NCBI GenBank assembly: GCA_022495995.1
Contig: JAFEMH010005373.1
Span: 1 to 64,000 of the forward strand
Direction: 5' to 3'
DNA from: Adenophora triphylla var. japonica
Taxonomy: Eukaryota; Streptophyta; Magnoliopsida; Asterales; Campanulaceae
DNA: 64,000 nt
Positions 34,073 through 44,299 of this stretch are shown here, piece after piece; position 1 is the stretch's first letter; each line of letters opens with the position of its first letter. The position numbers and the translations under genes were made by a program. Under the pieces are notes generated by a model. The model was not told the origin of the DNA. It worked only from the letters and a program-made list of their open reading frames with translations, and did not search any database.

Positions 34073-35519
34073 TGTTAGGTCCCAAATGGTAGGAATCAGG
34101 CTAGAGGGGGTGAATAGCCTGTTAAAACTTTTTACTAAAAACTCTTTTAATCTTTGAAAATGGTAAGTCACACTCTCACTAACCGGTGAGACAATTTTGC
34201 ACAGCGAAAATAAAGTTTTGGTTAGAGAGGTACATGAAATCGGTAAGGTGGAGTTTCAAAACAGTAAGTTAAAATCTCATGCAACAATGGTAAATACTCA
34301 TTTCATTCCAGTAAGTCAAACAATAAGCAGTAGTAAGAGTCAATAGGTTATGACTGGTTGAGAGATTATCAACCAGTTACAACTACACAAAAATAAACAA
34401 ACACACAAAGGAATGACACGTTGTTTGAAGAGGTTCACAGTGTTAAATAACTGCTACATCCTCTACCAAGTTTGGTCAGAACTTAGATTTGTGAAAGTGC
34501 ACTGCTATTAATGGATCCTACCTATTACTAGTTGCAAGCCAATGATTGAAGGCTGCTAAAATAAAGGTGACCACTAATGGATCGTGCTACAATAAAGACC
34601 TGGTGTTTTCTAGAGATGTGCTCACAAGTTGAGCTAATTTCTCTAGGGTGTTGTGTGTGATTCAATCAATATGTTCCATAAGTAGTCTTGTTGAGGAACA
34701 CAACAAGATTGATTGAAGGTGCTCAGTGTATGTCCTACAGAGATGTCTATTAAATGTGAGGACTTGTATTGAATGCCTTGAACTAGAGAATTTGCAGGTT
34801 GGTAGTTCAAAGCAGCTCACTCTCAAGGATCTTAAATGCACCAACCATCTTCAATGCTCCAAGGAAGCTATTTATAGTGAGCTTTGAAAAGGAGTCGTTG
34901 TCTTTGAAGAGGTTGTAATGATGACTTGGACTAGCAGGCATTCAATGGGAGTATCTTTGCATTTAATGCCTGAGATTTGGATAGAGAGAATTTCCATTGA
35001 GTGGTTGGGGAGATGTGAGTACTGGTAACTTGAAATTCTTCAAAAGAGGTACTGACATGTTGCAGAGATGTCTTTTCAAAGCGTCAATTCAGATGCCGCT
35101 TTTTACCAACATCAGCTAAAGTTGATGGCTGAGTAGTTGAGGACAATTAATGCTTCGGCTAGCTACTGAGGGAAGCTTGCAGGGTAAGCCTTAACCGGTT
35201 AGGAGAATGAGGGAACCGGTGAGAGATTAAATCGGTGAGGTAAAGTAGATGACCGGTTAGGCGGGCTTACCGGTTGAGTGGTCAACCGGTTAGGTAGCTT
35301 CATACCAAGTATACTCACCAGCTGATAGGGAAATCTTCAAGTCTTCAAAGTCTTCAAACCTTGAGAAAATTACACATTAAAAATACTGGCACTTGCACTA
35401 AGGGAACCTATGATACATAGAAAAATTCTATTTGGTCTAATTAAAATTAGGAGTCCACATTAATGCTTGTTGTGATTGGGATTAAACAATTATAAATCCA
35501 AACATATATTTAACTAACA
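34073..35519 (-). repeat. 5' LTR of the Sirevirus (1447 bp)
   Basis: On minus it starts TGTTAGTTAAATATATG and ends GGGACCTAACA next to the primer site. The late segment CTATTCACCCCCTCTAG is characteristic of Sirevirus LTRs. CGGTTA-type motifs cluster at 35191-35300. Confidence 0.85.
34869..34876 (-). promoter_or_regulatory. TATA box of the Sirevirus LTR
   Basis: TATAAATA on minus (in CACTATAAATAGC). The CGGTTA cluster lies 315-424 bp upstream. Confidence 0.6.
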
Positions 35520-35800
35520 CTTCTAAATTGAAACACTTATGAATCAAGAACGGTCCAGGGCCGAAATGGACAAAATGTGAGAACAAAACATGTTAGAGTT
35601 GTTATTGTGTGAGTACTATTGTCTTGGTATACACTATACAGTCACTGGTTCAAAGCGTCTCGCTACCAAATGGCTAGTATATCCGATAGTATTTCACTAG
35701 GGAAGGTTCAAGGCCATAAGCTACCTATCCCGATGCAATAATATTTCGTCGAAACTTCCAGACGAGTCTACATTCATGCTTGCATTAATTTGTCATTCAT
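35520..35800 (+). other. 3' noncoding part of the outer copia element
   Basis: This is the outer copia's sequence resuming after the Sirevirus. It has no open frame and leads into the polypurine tract. Confidence 0.55.
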
Positions 35801-35809
35801 GTGGGGGAT
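35801..35809 (+). promoter_or_regulatory. Polypurine tract of the outer copia element
   Basis: GTGGGGGAT immediately before the LTR start TGTTAG. Confidence 0.75.
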
Positions 35810-36602
35810 TGTTAGAATTTTGGTTTTGTAAAAGTGAGGTTTGATCGACTTTTGACTAAGAATTCCATTGGGTTCCATTTTAGGAAAATGGAAATTGATT
35901 GCATATTAATAATCTACATTTGGAGTAGATTAATTTGATATATTTATTTTCTCAAAACCAATTAGTGGTGAATGAGAAATTAATGTTCAAAGTATGCAAA
36001 AAGAAATGGGTATATGAAGAGTTTATGGGATATGAAATAGTTATCCCACATTGCTTAAAGATGTAAAGTAATGATAGTTTATAAGTGGATACATCCAAAG
36101 GAGTAGTCAACAAGTTGATCTCCTTGGGCCAACCTAGGTGGACCATTGGGCCAACCATGCAAGGAGTAGCCCAATTGTGCCAGTTTTTTACTAGCTAAAT
36201 TTGGACCACACCCGCGAAGGTCACAATGGGCGCTTTGAGGTGCACACTTTGCACTTCGCATCGTCGCTAGGAGCTAAGGAGCCTTAAACTTTTGACAAAA
36301 TTTGGCTCGGTTCATGGTTCGATTCGGTCTAAGGCAGGTGAGGCAGGTTCGGCTTAGGCAATAGTGGTTCAGTCCATTTAGTTTGTGGGCTGGTGGTACT
36401 AGTGCGGGGCAATATCTTCTTGCGGAAATTGTGTCCAACACAAGACTCGACTTCTTTAATTACTCAGTTTGCTTTAATTTCCGCATTCTAGTTTATCTTT
36501 ATTTCTTGCCCCATTAATTACTTTATAGTTCATTATTTATTTGTCATTTCGTTAAATCCAAGAAAGCCTTATTTATTGTTATATAATAAATATTCCCAAA
36601 CA
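35810..36602 (+). repeat. 3' LTR of the outer copia element (793 bp)
   Basis: It matches 22219-22696, with an extra block at about 36148-36461 that is absent from the 5' LTR. It is followed by the target-site copy GTTTC. Confidence 0.85.
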
Positions 36603-36670
36603 GTTTCGTTGTCCTTCTCTCACTGTTCCTGTTGTTCTTCCCATCTATCCGACATATCTGGTTCCCAACA

Positions 36671-36733
36671 TAACAAGGGTGGCGAAATCTTATATACGGG
36701 CTAACCAATAAATAAAATCATGTTTTAAACTAT
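36671..36733. other. Spacer between the copia relic and a MITE
   Basis: Short AT-rich sequence; nothing recognised. Confidence 0.3.
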
Positions 36734-36735
36734 TA

Positions 36736-37111
36736 CTCCCTCCGTCCCAGACCAAGGGTCCTCGGGAGGGATTTCACGCTTCTTAAGAAATTTTTTTTAA
36801 AGTGGGTAAAAAATTTTAGGAGAGAGAATGTAAAAGTTAAATGTGTGATAGGGAATAGGAGAGAGAATGTAAAAGTTAAATGTGTGGTAGGGAATAGGAA
36901 AGAGAATGTAAAATTTAAAAATATTTAATAGGAGAGAGAATGAGTGGGAGGAATAGTAGGAAATATAAGGGTATAATGAATGGTTTTTTTGTAAATATAT
37001 GGAGATGATAAGGGTATAAATATATGGAAAATTTTCCATTTAAGGAAAGGGAATCTTGGTCTGGGACGGACCAAAAGGGAAAGTAGGACTCTTGGTCTGG
37101 GACGGAGGGAG
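36736..37111. mobile_element. Stowaway-type MITE (376 bp)
   Basis: Terminal inverted repeats CTCCCTCCGTCCCAGACCAA are identical on both sides, with TA target duplications at 36734-36735 and 37112-37113. Inside, a segment of about 41 bp (AGGAGAGAGAATGTAAAAG...) is repeated two to three times. No coding capacity. The CTCCCTCCGT terminus is the signature of Tc1/mariner-related Stowaway elements. Confidence 0.9.
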
Positions 37112-37113
37112 TA

Positions 37114-37326
37114 TTATACATTGTCTCAAACAGTGACTTGACCCCCTTGTCTCTTAATAACTGTTATTTTACGAACATTGATTACATAAATTTATCTTTT
37201 AGCACTAATATAATTTCAGTTTTGACCCCTATTTCTTGAAGAAAAAATATCATTAAGTTGTAATACTGATCCATTTGAAACAAAATTTTGGCTTCGCTAT
37301 GGTATCAAATTCATATAATTTGTAAC
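37114..37326. other. Unassigned AT-rich DNA
   Basis: Nothing recognised between the MITE and the TRIM-like fragment. Confidence 0.3.
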
Positions 37327-37550
37327 TGTAACGACCCGAACCCGAAGTCCGACCTGATATGTATGCACCACACACTGCATACTAAGCAACTTCTCATTTT
37401 GGTTGACCACATCCCATCACAGGTATCCAAAAGTCCGATGGATGATTTGATGCTTAATAGTAGTGTATGAACATTCTATATAGCACCACAAATTTCCACA
37501 TATTTTCGATGTGCGATGGGGATATCACAATCTTTTCCGCTCTGATACCA
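37327..37550 (-). mobile_element. TRIM-like fragment: primer site, purine tract and one LTR
   Basis: On minus: TGGTATCAGAGC (37550-37539), then GGAAAAGAT, then a 203-bp TG..CA segment starting TGTGATATCCCC (37529) and ending GGGTCGTTACA (37327). A primer site almost touching the 3' LTR is the layout of terminal-repeat retrotransposons in miniature. The 5' LTR is missing. Confidence 0.5.
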
Positions 37551-37559
37551 TTTTTAAGA

Positions 37560-37963
37560 ATGAGCAGTCTTGAGGAAAGGAATAAGAAGTTGGTGCTAGA
37601 GGCAATACAGAACATGAAACAGAAGGAAGCTTCGACTAAGAAGATAGAAGATCTACAGAATGAGGTGGAAGCTTGATGAAAGGAATGTCTTCCATCCAAG
37701 ACACCCAGCTGCAGGAGATTGAAGATGTGAAGAAGAACATGATGGCCTCCACTGTCCGAAGCATGATAGAAATAAAAGTCCAAATGATGGAAGAATTTCA
37801 TGCTGGGAGGCACACAGAGTGGGATGTTGAGCAACTACGTTCACTCTTGAAGGCCTTGGATGCTAAGGGAGAGGAAGCAGGAGAAGGATCTTCAGCTGCT
37901 AAGGATGATGATATCCTTGAGGAAGGAGCAGCGACAACATCTGCGGCAGTAGCCACCCCATGA
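37560..37963 (+). pseudogene. Antisense ORF of the Tat element (frameshifted)
   Basis: It lies downstream of integrase and runs opposite to gag-pol. ATG at 37560 opens a frame reading ERNKKLVLEAIQNMKQKEAS and KIEDLQNEVEA, which stops at 37676. The +2 frame continues to 37963 with QDTQLQEIEDVKKNMMA, a QMMEEFHAGRHTEWDVEQLR segment, and an Ala/Glu-rich tail. Both halves have heptad-like spacing and charged residues, suggesting coiled coil. Tat-lineage antisense ORFs are known but of unknown function. The left (N-terminal) part may be cut away by the TRIM-like fragment. A one-base indel near 37670 would explain the frame change. Confidence 0.55.
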
Positions 37964-38973
37964 AGGAAAAAAAATGGTTCTCTTGGTTTGAAAAAACTTT
38001 TGGTTTAAAAATGGGCTGCGTCCCAAAGACAATGTTTTTAAATATTTTGGTTTGTAATCGGCCCATAAGGGCCAAGACAATTTGCTTTTCAAGTGTTGGG
38101 TTGGTCCAACACTTTTTATGCTTTTCGTAAGGTAAAACTTTTGCTTGGGTTTTGATGGAAAAATTTTTCTCAAGCATCTTTGTGAAAAATGAAATTAGGA
38201 GGTTGGTATGCAAACCTCTTCGTAGATAGTGACAACTTGCGAGTGGATGTAGAAATCTTTTGCAATTACTTTAATTGACATGTGAATGTCAATAACCGTT
38301 TGTTATTAGATGACACATTTGTGTCATAACCAATTGTAAAAATCTTAGGGTCTAACACATTGATTGAGTGGAAATGGGTAATTCGTATATATAAATATAT
38401 GGGCCTACCACACACCTCAATCAAGGTTGACGTCGTGCGCTCCAGGCGAGGTGTTTAAACCTTAATGAGACGAAAGAAAGTAATTTCTTTAAACCTTTGA
38501 AGGGATTAAGTACCTTAAACGGAGGTGAGATGGCCAGTCTCAAAATGGTTGTTTTCACGAGGATTTGAAATGTATTGAAGACTTCTTGCAAAATAACAAG
38601 TTAATGAGAGATTTCAACATCTTTTCTGATGTCATATTTTATTTGATAAAAGAAAGTAAAAAAGTGCTAGAATTTCATAAAAATACTTTTTAAACAGAAA
38701 GTAAGAAAAAGGTTGTACCTGATTTAAGATGTTAACTTCTTGGAAGGATGCTAACATCTTAATTTATCAAGGAGTTTTATTCAAATGCTTCTTGTTTCCT
38801 TGCAAAACAGAAACATGTTAGCGGTGGGAGTTAGCTTAGCTAACGCCCCTCTGATGCTTAAGTCAGTAATCATTCAACAGATAAACAAAAATGGAAACAA
38901 GTACTTTTATTGAAAATAGAATGGTAAAGATCGTACCTTGGTTTTATTTGCATTGTAAAGTAATTATGGAAAC
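37964..38973 (-). other. 3' noncoding region of the Tat element
   Basis: AT-rich, with no supported frame. It lies between the stop of integrase and the antisense ORF. Confidence 0.5.
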
Positions 38974-40330
38974 TTACATAAAGTAGGACTTGTGGTGAAT
39001 GGCATTCCAGCTTCGGGGAATCCCAGCTCCCTCCAAAGTTGACAGCCAATATGAGCCTTTACCTGCTTCGGCATCAACTAAGTATGGCCCTTCCCATTTG
39101 GGAGCCATCTTTCCAGGATTGGGCTCTCTTGTATTCTGAAACACCTTTCGTAGGACTAGATCACCGACTTGGAATTTTCGTAATCTAACATTTTTGTTGT
39201 AGGATCTAGCAATCTTTTGTTGATATGCTGCTATTCTGATCTTGTCTAAATCCCTTAGTTCGTCAATGGTATCTAGATCATGACTCAGGTTGGAATCATT
39301 TTGCTCAGGTGTCAACATCCTGAATCTGGCAGTAGGGACGACGACTTCTGCCGGGTTGACCGCTTCTGCTCCAAATGCTAAGGATAAGGGGTTTGGCCTG
39401 TCGCGTTCTTTGGTGTGGTTCTATCTACCCAAAGGAAAAATGGAAGCTCTTCCGCCCATCTTCCCTTCTTTTGATCTAACCTCTTCTTTAGGTTATTGAT
39501 GATTATTTTGTTACTTGATTCTGCCTGGCCATTAGCTTGAGGATGCACAGGTGAGGATGTCACCATCTTGACTCCCCACCTAGCAAGAAAATCCTGCGTC
39601 TTCCTGCTGATGAACTGGGAGCCGTTGTCACATATTATTTCAGAGGGGATGCCAAATCTGCTAAATATATTTTTCTTAATGAAGGATATGACTTCTTTAT
39701 CACGAACTTGCACGTAAGATTCAGCTTCAACCCATTTAGAGAAATAATCAGTCATTGCAAGCAAAAATACTTTTCCTCCGGGAGCTTTAGGCAATTTTCC
39801 CACTATATCCATTCCCCACCTCATGAATGACTAAGGGGAGAGGATTGGATGAAGCAATTCTGCAGGCTGATGCAAGATGTCGCTATGCCTCTGGCAGGAA
39901 TCACATTTCTTGGCAAAGATGGCATCATCTTGACGCATTGTTGGCCAGTAGTAACCCATTCTTAGAGCCTTCATATATAAGCTTCTGCCCCCAGAATGGT
40001 TACCACATGATCCTTCAAGCAATTCTCTTAGAACTTCATTAGCTTTGTCATCTTCGAGACATCTCAAATATGGACCTGCAAATGATTTCTTAAACAACAC
40101 ATTATCTATTAATACGAATCTTGAAATCCTTACCCTGAATGCTCTTGCATTCTTTTCTTCGTTAGGGATGGTGCCATCTTGAAGATATTTAATTATTGGC
40201 GTCGTCCAAGATGTCTCTATCTGATCATCTGGGATGTCGTCATCTGTGCAGAAAAGTTCTAACCTTTCTACTGCAGGGATGTCAACATGTATGATTGATA
40301 TATTGGTCTGAGATAAGCTTTTGAAAGCTG
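38974..40330 (-). pseudogene. Integrase of the Tat element
   Basis: Inserts element cDNA. On minus: zinc-binding region about 40030-39890 (CGNHSGGRSLYMKALRMGYYW, then KKCDSCQRH); catalytic core 39824-39378 with the first Asp in WGMDIVG, the second in ICDNGSQF and the Glu in NGQAESSNK; C-terminal part 39318-38974 with FQVGDLVLRKVF and KWEGPYLVDA, ending at the polyprotein stop. A stop at 39833-39831 fits a changed Trp codon. Frame changes occur near 39370. All three catalytic residues are present, so decay is mild. Confidence 0.85.
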
Positions 40331-40784
40331 ATCCAAGATTGGCCAACGCATCTGCTTGAGAGTTCTCCTCTCGGGGTATTTGTTCAAAAGAGAAGATTTG
40401 AAATTTGCTTGCCAGAATTTTCACAATGCCCAAGTAAGCTGTCATCTTGGCATTTTTTGCTGCATAGGAACCATTAAAATGATTGACAAGTAATAATGAA
40501 TCACTATATACCTGTATTGCTTTAATGTCCATGTCTAGAGCCACGGTTAGGTCCACGATTAAGGCCTCGTATTCTGCTTCATTATTGGTGGCTTTAAAAT
40601 CACAACTAATGGCCTGGGGTATGATGTCCCCTTGTGGCGACTTCAGGACAATACCTAGCCATGTGCCCCTCATATTAGAAGCACCATCTTTGAACAGAGT
40701 CCACTTTCGCAGGATGTCCCCATCTTGGAGTTGTTGTACTTCAAGTTCTACTTCTAGTTGCATGCTTGGACTAAAGTCTGCCAC
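40331..40784 (-). pseudogene. Second (archaeal-type) RNase H domain of the Tat element
   Basis: On minus the frame shows TLFKDGASN, NNEAEYEALI, VYSDS and ENSQADALANLGSA, giving the acidic residues expected of an RNase H fold (D, E, D, D). It lies between the ordinary RNase H and integrase, the diagnostic position in Tat elements. It would degrade the RNA strand of the hybrid. Its frame is open, but the polyprotein around it is interrupted. Confidence 0.85.
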
Positions 40785-40849
40785 AAAGTCTGCAACTGCT
40801 TGTAATTTTATTGCTGTTCTAGGCTCATACTTGATGTCATAAGTGCTTA

Positions 40850-41067
40850 GTTTAATGGACTATTTGGCCATCCTTCCTGACATTTCTGGTTTTCTCATTA
40901 CACTTTTTATTGGATAGTTAGTACGAATGACAATGATATGAGTTTCAAAATAATGCCTTAACTTAATCGAAGCAAAAATTAAAGCTAATATTAATTTTTC
41001 AAGGTGTGAGTACCTGGTTTCAGCATCAAGCAGTGTTTTACTTACATAGTATATCGGCTGCTGGACG
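40850..41067 (-). pseudogene. First RNase H of the Tat element, C-terminal piece
   Basis: It reads VQQPIYYVSKTLLDAETRYS and later a MRKPEMSGRMAK segment, with a TAG at about 40862 in place of a likely Trp codon. Its N-terminal piece is at 53782-54111, 12.7 kb away, across the nested insertion. Confidence 0.85.
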
Positions 41068-41072
41068 CCATC

Positions 41073-42773
41073 TGTGATGATGCCCGATTTTTTTTGAAAA
41101 TCAAAACGGAGTCGCCACGCCATTTTTGTTTTAAGGGCCAAAACTTTGAAAAATGCCCGAGATCAGAGATTTAGGTTCGGAGGTCACGTTACGTGCCGGG
41201 AAGGACGTTAGTGTGCACCCGGAACGCCTCGTAAAAATGAGTCTTCCAAACATTCAAAATCCTTTGTTGTGTGTGTGTGTGTGTGTGTGTGTTTTGGCCA
41301 AAATAAGTTGAAACTGAGGTAAGTAAAAATTGGGAGCTCTTTTTAAGGCTTTAAACTGATCCCATGATTTTTTGGGTGATTTTTGGGTTGAGATTTGGCA
41401 CTCAAAAGATTTTCGGAAGTTGAAAACCATTTCTGCCAGAATGAAAAAGGCAGTTGACCCTTGACTTTGAAATGGACTTTAGGGCTTGAAAACTCCAGAA
41501 TCTGGGAAAAGTCCGGGAATGAAAAATGTTCAAAACACCTAAAAAAAGGTTTCTGTAAAAGAACTTTTCATTTTGTAGATGATTTGAGGGGTCAAAACCT
41601 TCTGGAAATCTCAGATCTGAAATCTGGATTTCCAGAAGCTGATGAACTGGCCTCTAAAAGAAAAATTGAAAAAAGGAGTTTTACTCACGCAAAAAATAAA
41701 TTAAAAATATGTCTGGAAAGCTCTGGATGTTGGCTACAAAAAGTATTTTGTAGTCAACACCCAATTCCAAGTTTTACTGGGTCCAAAAAATAGGAAAATG
41801 GACTGAGTTCTCAGAACAATGCTACTGGACAGCAAGATGTTCTTGAGGAGAAATGTGATTTTTGGGGAGTTTGCATCTATGTTCACCCCATTTTCATCCC
41901 TAGACTTGATTCCACTACCTTGTGTTAAGTGGTTATCATATTCAAGTCATCCTTGGGGAATTTATGGGGTTGAAACATGTCCTTTGCAAAGGGAAAGGGG
42001 GTTTTGTAAAGATGAAACCAAGGAGAAAGAATTGACTAAAGATCTAAAATGTGGACCACTTGAGATGGTCATTCATGAAGATGAACTTCAAGATGACCAT
42101 CTTAGGTCAAAACTCAAGTTAAACTAGACATAAAATAAGTCAAAGTAAGAAGAACAAGATGATCAAGAGATCAAAAGAGAATTTTAGGGTTTTGAGAAGG
42201 AGGGCTTTACCAATGGTGACACCCTATCTTCCTAGGCTTGGAATTTGACTTGAGGAGTATCAAGATTTGGTGTTTGGCTTGAGGAGTATCAAGGTTTGGT
42301 GTGTTTGGTATTTGATTGGGAAAGATTCAAGAGAAAATGGTGGCAATCTAAGGATTCCCACTGTTTTCTCTCTATATCTCGCCAGAACTTCGTTGCTGTG
42401 ATCAAAATGTGTTGTGTAAACTGAGAGAGGAGGGTTCAATTTATAACCCCTGTGAGAGTCAAACATATCCGCGCGGACAAGGTTGGTCGCGTGCCTTTGT
42501 TCATTAATTACGGCTTCGGGCTTTGGACGGGAAGAATAATCTTTTCAAAATTCAAATTAATCGGCCGATTTTTGTTCCGGCCATTTCTATTTAGGGTTTT
42601 TCTTAGTTCTTTTGCTTTTTGGATTCCTTTTCTGGGTTTATCTTTTTTTGGCAATCCCTAATCTACCATTACTTGGTTAGAAATGTTAGGAATGTTAGGA
42701 ATTGTTAGAAATGTTATAACTTTCGTTAATTTTCTAACGAAAATGCTAACAAGCTCAAATTGGAGCACTTACG
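41073..42773 (-). repeat. 3' LTR of the nested gag-only element
   Basis: On + it starts TGTGATGATGCCCG and ends GAGCACTTACG. The terminal base pair differs from the partner LTR (CTTACA). A GT microsatellite lies at 41267-41291. On minus the LTR carries TGGCGACTCCG near its end, a partial copy of the primer site. Confidence 0.9.
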
Positions 42774-42990
42774 GTAGCCCTCGGCGACGGCGCTTTCGAA
42801 GGAAGCGGGGTCGTCGATAAGAGTAAGGCTCCATATTTGGCGAGATGATCAAGTGATCGAGTGGCTGAACCTATTTAATAGGCTACCTACGTATCCTTAA
42901 AAGGAATCGAAGCCGATCGTAGTTCGGGTCTTTCGACTATCTTTAGTCGTCGACCCTCTTGCTTTAGGAAGGTCGCCCTAAGATTTGACT
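42774..42990 (-). other. Purine-tract region and spacer of the nested element
   Basis: On minus GCCGAGGGCTACC abuts the LTR start, a weak polypurine tract. No gene. Confidence 0.45.
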
Positions 42991-44035
42991 ATTTTTGGGA
43001 AGTCACTCTATGGTCGACTATTTTGGGGAAGTCACCCTATGGTGCATTGAAGTCACCTAAGGTTTTGACTATTTTGGGGAAGTCGCCCTAAGGTTTTGAC
43101 TTGTTTTTGGAAGTCACCCTATGATCGACTATTTTTGGGAAGTCTCCTATGGTCTGACATTGTTTTGGGGAAGTCGCCCTATGGTTTGACTATTTTTGGG
43201 AAGTCGCCACATGTCATTGTTTTTGGGAAGTCACCCTATGGTTTGACTATTTTGGGAAGTCGCCCTATGGTTTGACTATTTTTGGGAAGTCGCCACATAA
43301 TCGCTGTTTTGGGAAGTCACCCTATGGTTTGACTATTTTGGGAAGTCGCCCTATGGTTTGACTATTTTTGGGAAGTCGCCTAATGTCATTGTTTTTGGGA
43401 AGTCACCCTATGGTTTGACTATTTTGGGGAAGTCGCCCTATGGTTTGACTATTTTTGGGAAGTCGCCACTGTGTCATTTGTTTTTGGGAAGTCACCCTAT
43501 GGTTTGACTATTTTGGGAAGTCACCACTGTGATGATCATTTTTGGGGAAGTCACCCTAAGGTTTTGACTATTTTGGGGAAGTCGCCCTATGGTTTGACTA
43601 TTTTTGGGAAGTCGCCACATGTCTATTTTTGGGAAGTCACCCTATGGTTTGACTATTTTGGGGAAGTCGCCCTATGGTTTGACTATTTTTGGGAAGTCGC
43701 CATGTCCATTGTTTTTGGGAAGTCACCCTATGGTTTGACTATTTTGGGAAGTCACCACAGTGATCGACTGTTTTGGGGAAGTCACCCTAAGGTTTTGACT
43801 GTTTTGGGGAAGTCACCCTAAGGTTTTGACTGTTTTCGGGAAGTCACCCTAAGGTTTTGACTGTTTTGGGGAAGTCGCCCTAAGGTTTTGACTATTTTTG
43901 GGAAGTCGCCCTATGGTCTGACTATTTTGGGAAGTCGCCCTATGGTTAGACTATTTTGGGGAAGTCGCCCTATGGTTTGACTATTTTTGGGAAGTCGCCC
44001 TAAGGTTTGACTATTTTGGGAAGTCACCCTAAGAT
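42990..44035. repeat. Tandem array A, about 29-bp unit, about 36 copies
   Basis: The unit is of the form TTTGACTATTTTTGGGAAGTCGCCCTA with alternation of AAGTCGCC and AAGTCACC. I counted 36 GAAGTC-type cores. The array is within the 3' noncoding part of the nested element, upstream of its 3' LTR on minus. Confidence 0.9.
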
Positions 44036-44299
44036 TTGATGATAATGTTCTTTTAGAAAAGTAGTTGACTAAGATATGCTTTCATACTGTCTTTGTGCTT
44101 ACTGTAGGCTATAGGAAGGGCGAGGCTTCGGTGATGTTGATGAAGAGTTGTTAGGTTGCCGTTCGTGGGACGGTTTCTGCCGACGATTTGCTGTCTTTGG
44201 AGGCATTTTGACCTGAAGGAGGAGTCTGGTTGAGTCTGTATCTTGCTGGTGATCGTTAACCTTGTAGAGTTTGTTGAGCTTGTCTTCACATTGGGACTT
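44036..44299. other. Spacer between tandem arrays A and B
   Basis: Unique-looking sequence; no gene recognised. Confidence 0.4.

Larger units (their letters stand above)
25640..35519 (-). mobile_element. Sirevirus-type Ty1/copia element, 3' LTR missing
   Basis: The order on minus is: LTR (35519-34073), primer site (34070-34059), gag (33971-33515), pol (33465-30068), then a long second ORF (29133-25642). RT, RNase H and integrase motifs match Sirevirus pol (MMGELTFFLGLQVKQ, TEAEYIAAGSCC, YVDDIIFGST). A gene after pol is known for part of this lineage. The 3' LTR and its polypurine tract are absent: the outer copia sequence resumes within a few bases of the second ORF's stop. A CGGTTA motif recurs through LTR, intergenic and coding parts, supporting one origin for the whole block. 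Confidence 0.8.
22219..36602 (+). mobile_element. Ty1/copia element with both LTRs, carrying a Sirevirus insertion
   Basis: 5-bp target-site duplication GTTTC (22214-22218 and 36603-36607). The LTRs begin TGTTGGAATTTTGG / TGTTAGAATTTTGG and end ATTCCCAACA / ATTCCCAAACA. The polypurine tract GTGGGGGAT precedes the right LTR, fixing the + orientation. The primer site expected after the 5' LTR is gone: CAACA is followed by ATCGCAAGAAG. Coding remains are limited to a protease-to-integrase stretch (23600-24600), and RT was not found. The minus-strand Sirevirus occupies about 25640-35519. Confidence 0.85.
19803..36670 (+). mobile_element. Old Ty1/copia relic, split by a hAT and by a second copia element
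   Basis: A decayed pol (19822-21160) is followed by a short LTR starting TGATGGGTTC at 21168 and ending GGTTCCCAACA at 36670. The LTR is recovered only after removing the hAT element (21316-22154) and the second copia (22219-36602), each with one target-site copy. The joined LTR is about 267 bp. No 5' LTR was found. Confidence 0.6.

Noticed and set aside
37467..37559. Extension of the antisense ORF upstream of 37560
   Set aside because: That part lies in the TRIM-like fragment (LTR end and primer site) and is not likely to be native coding sequence.
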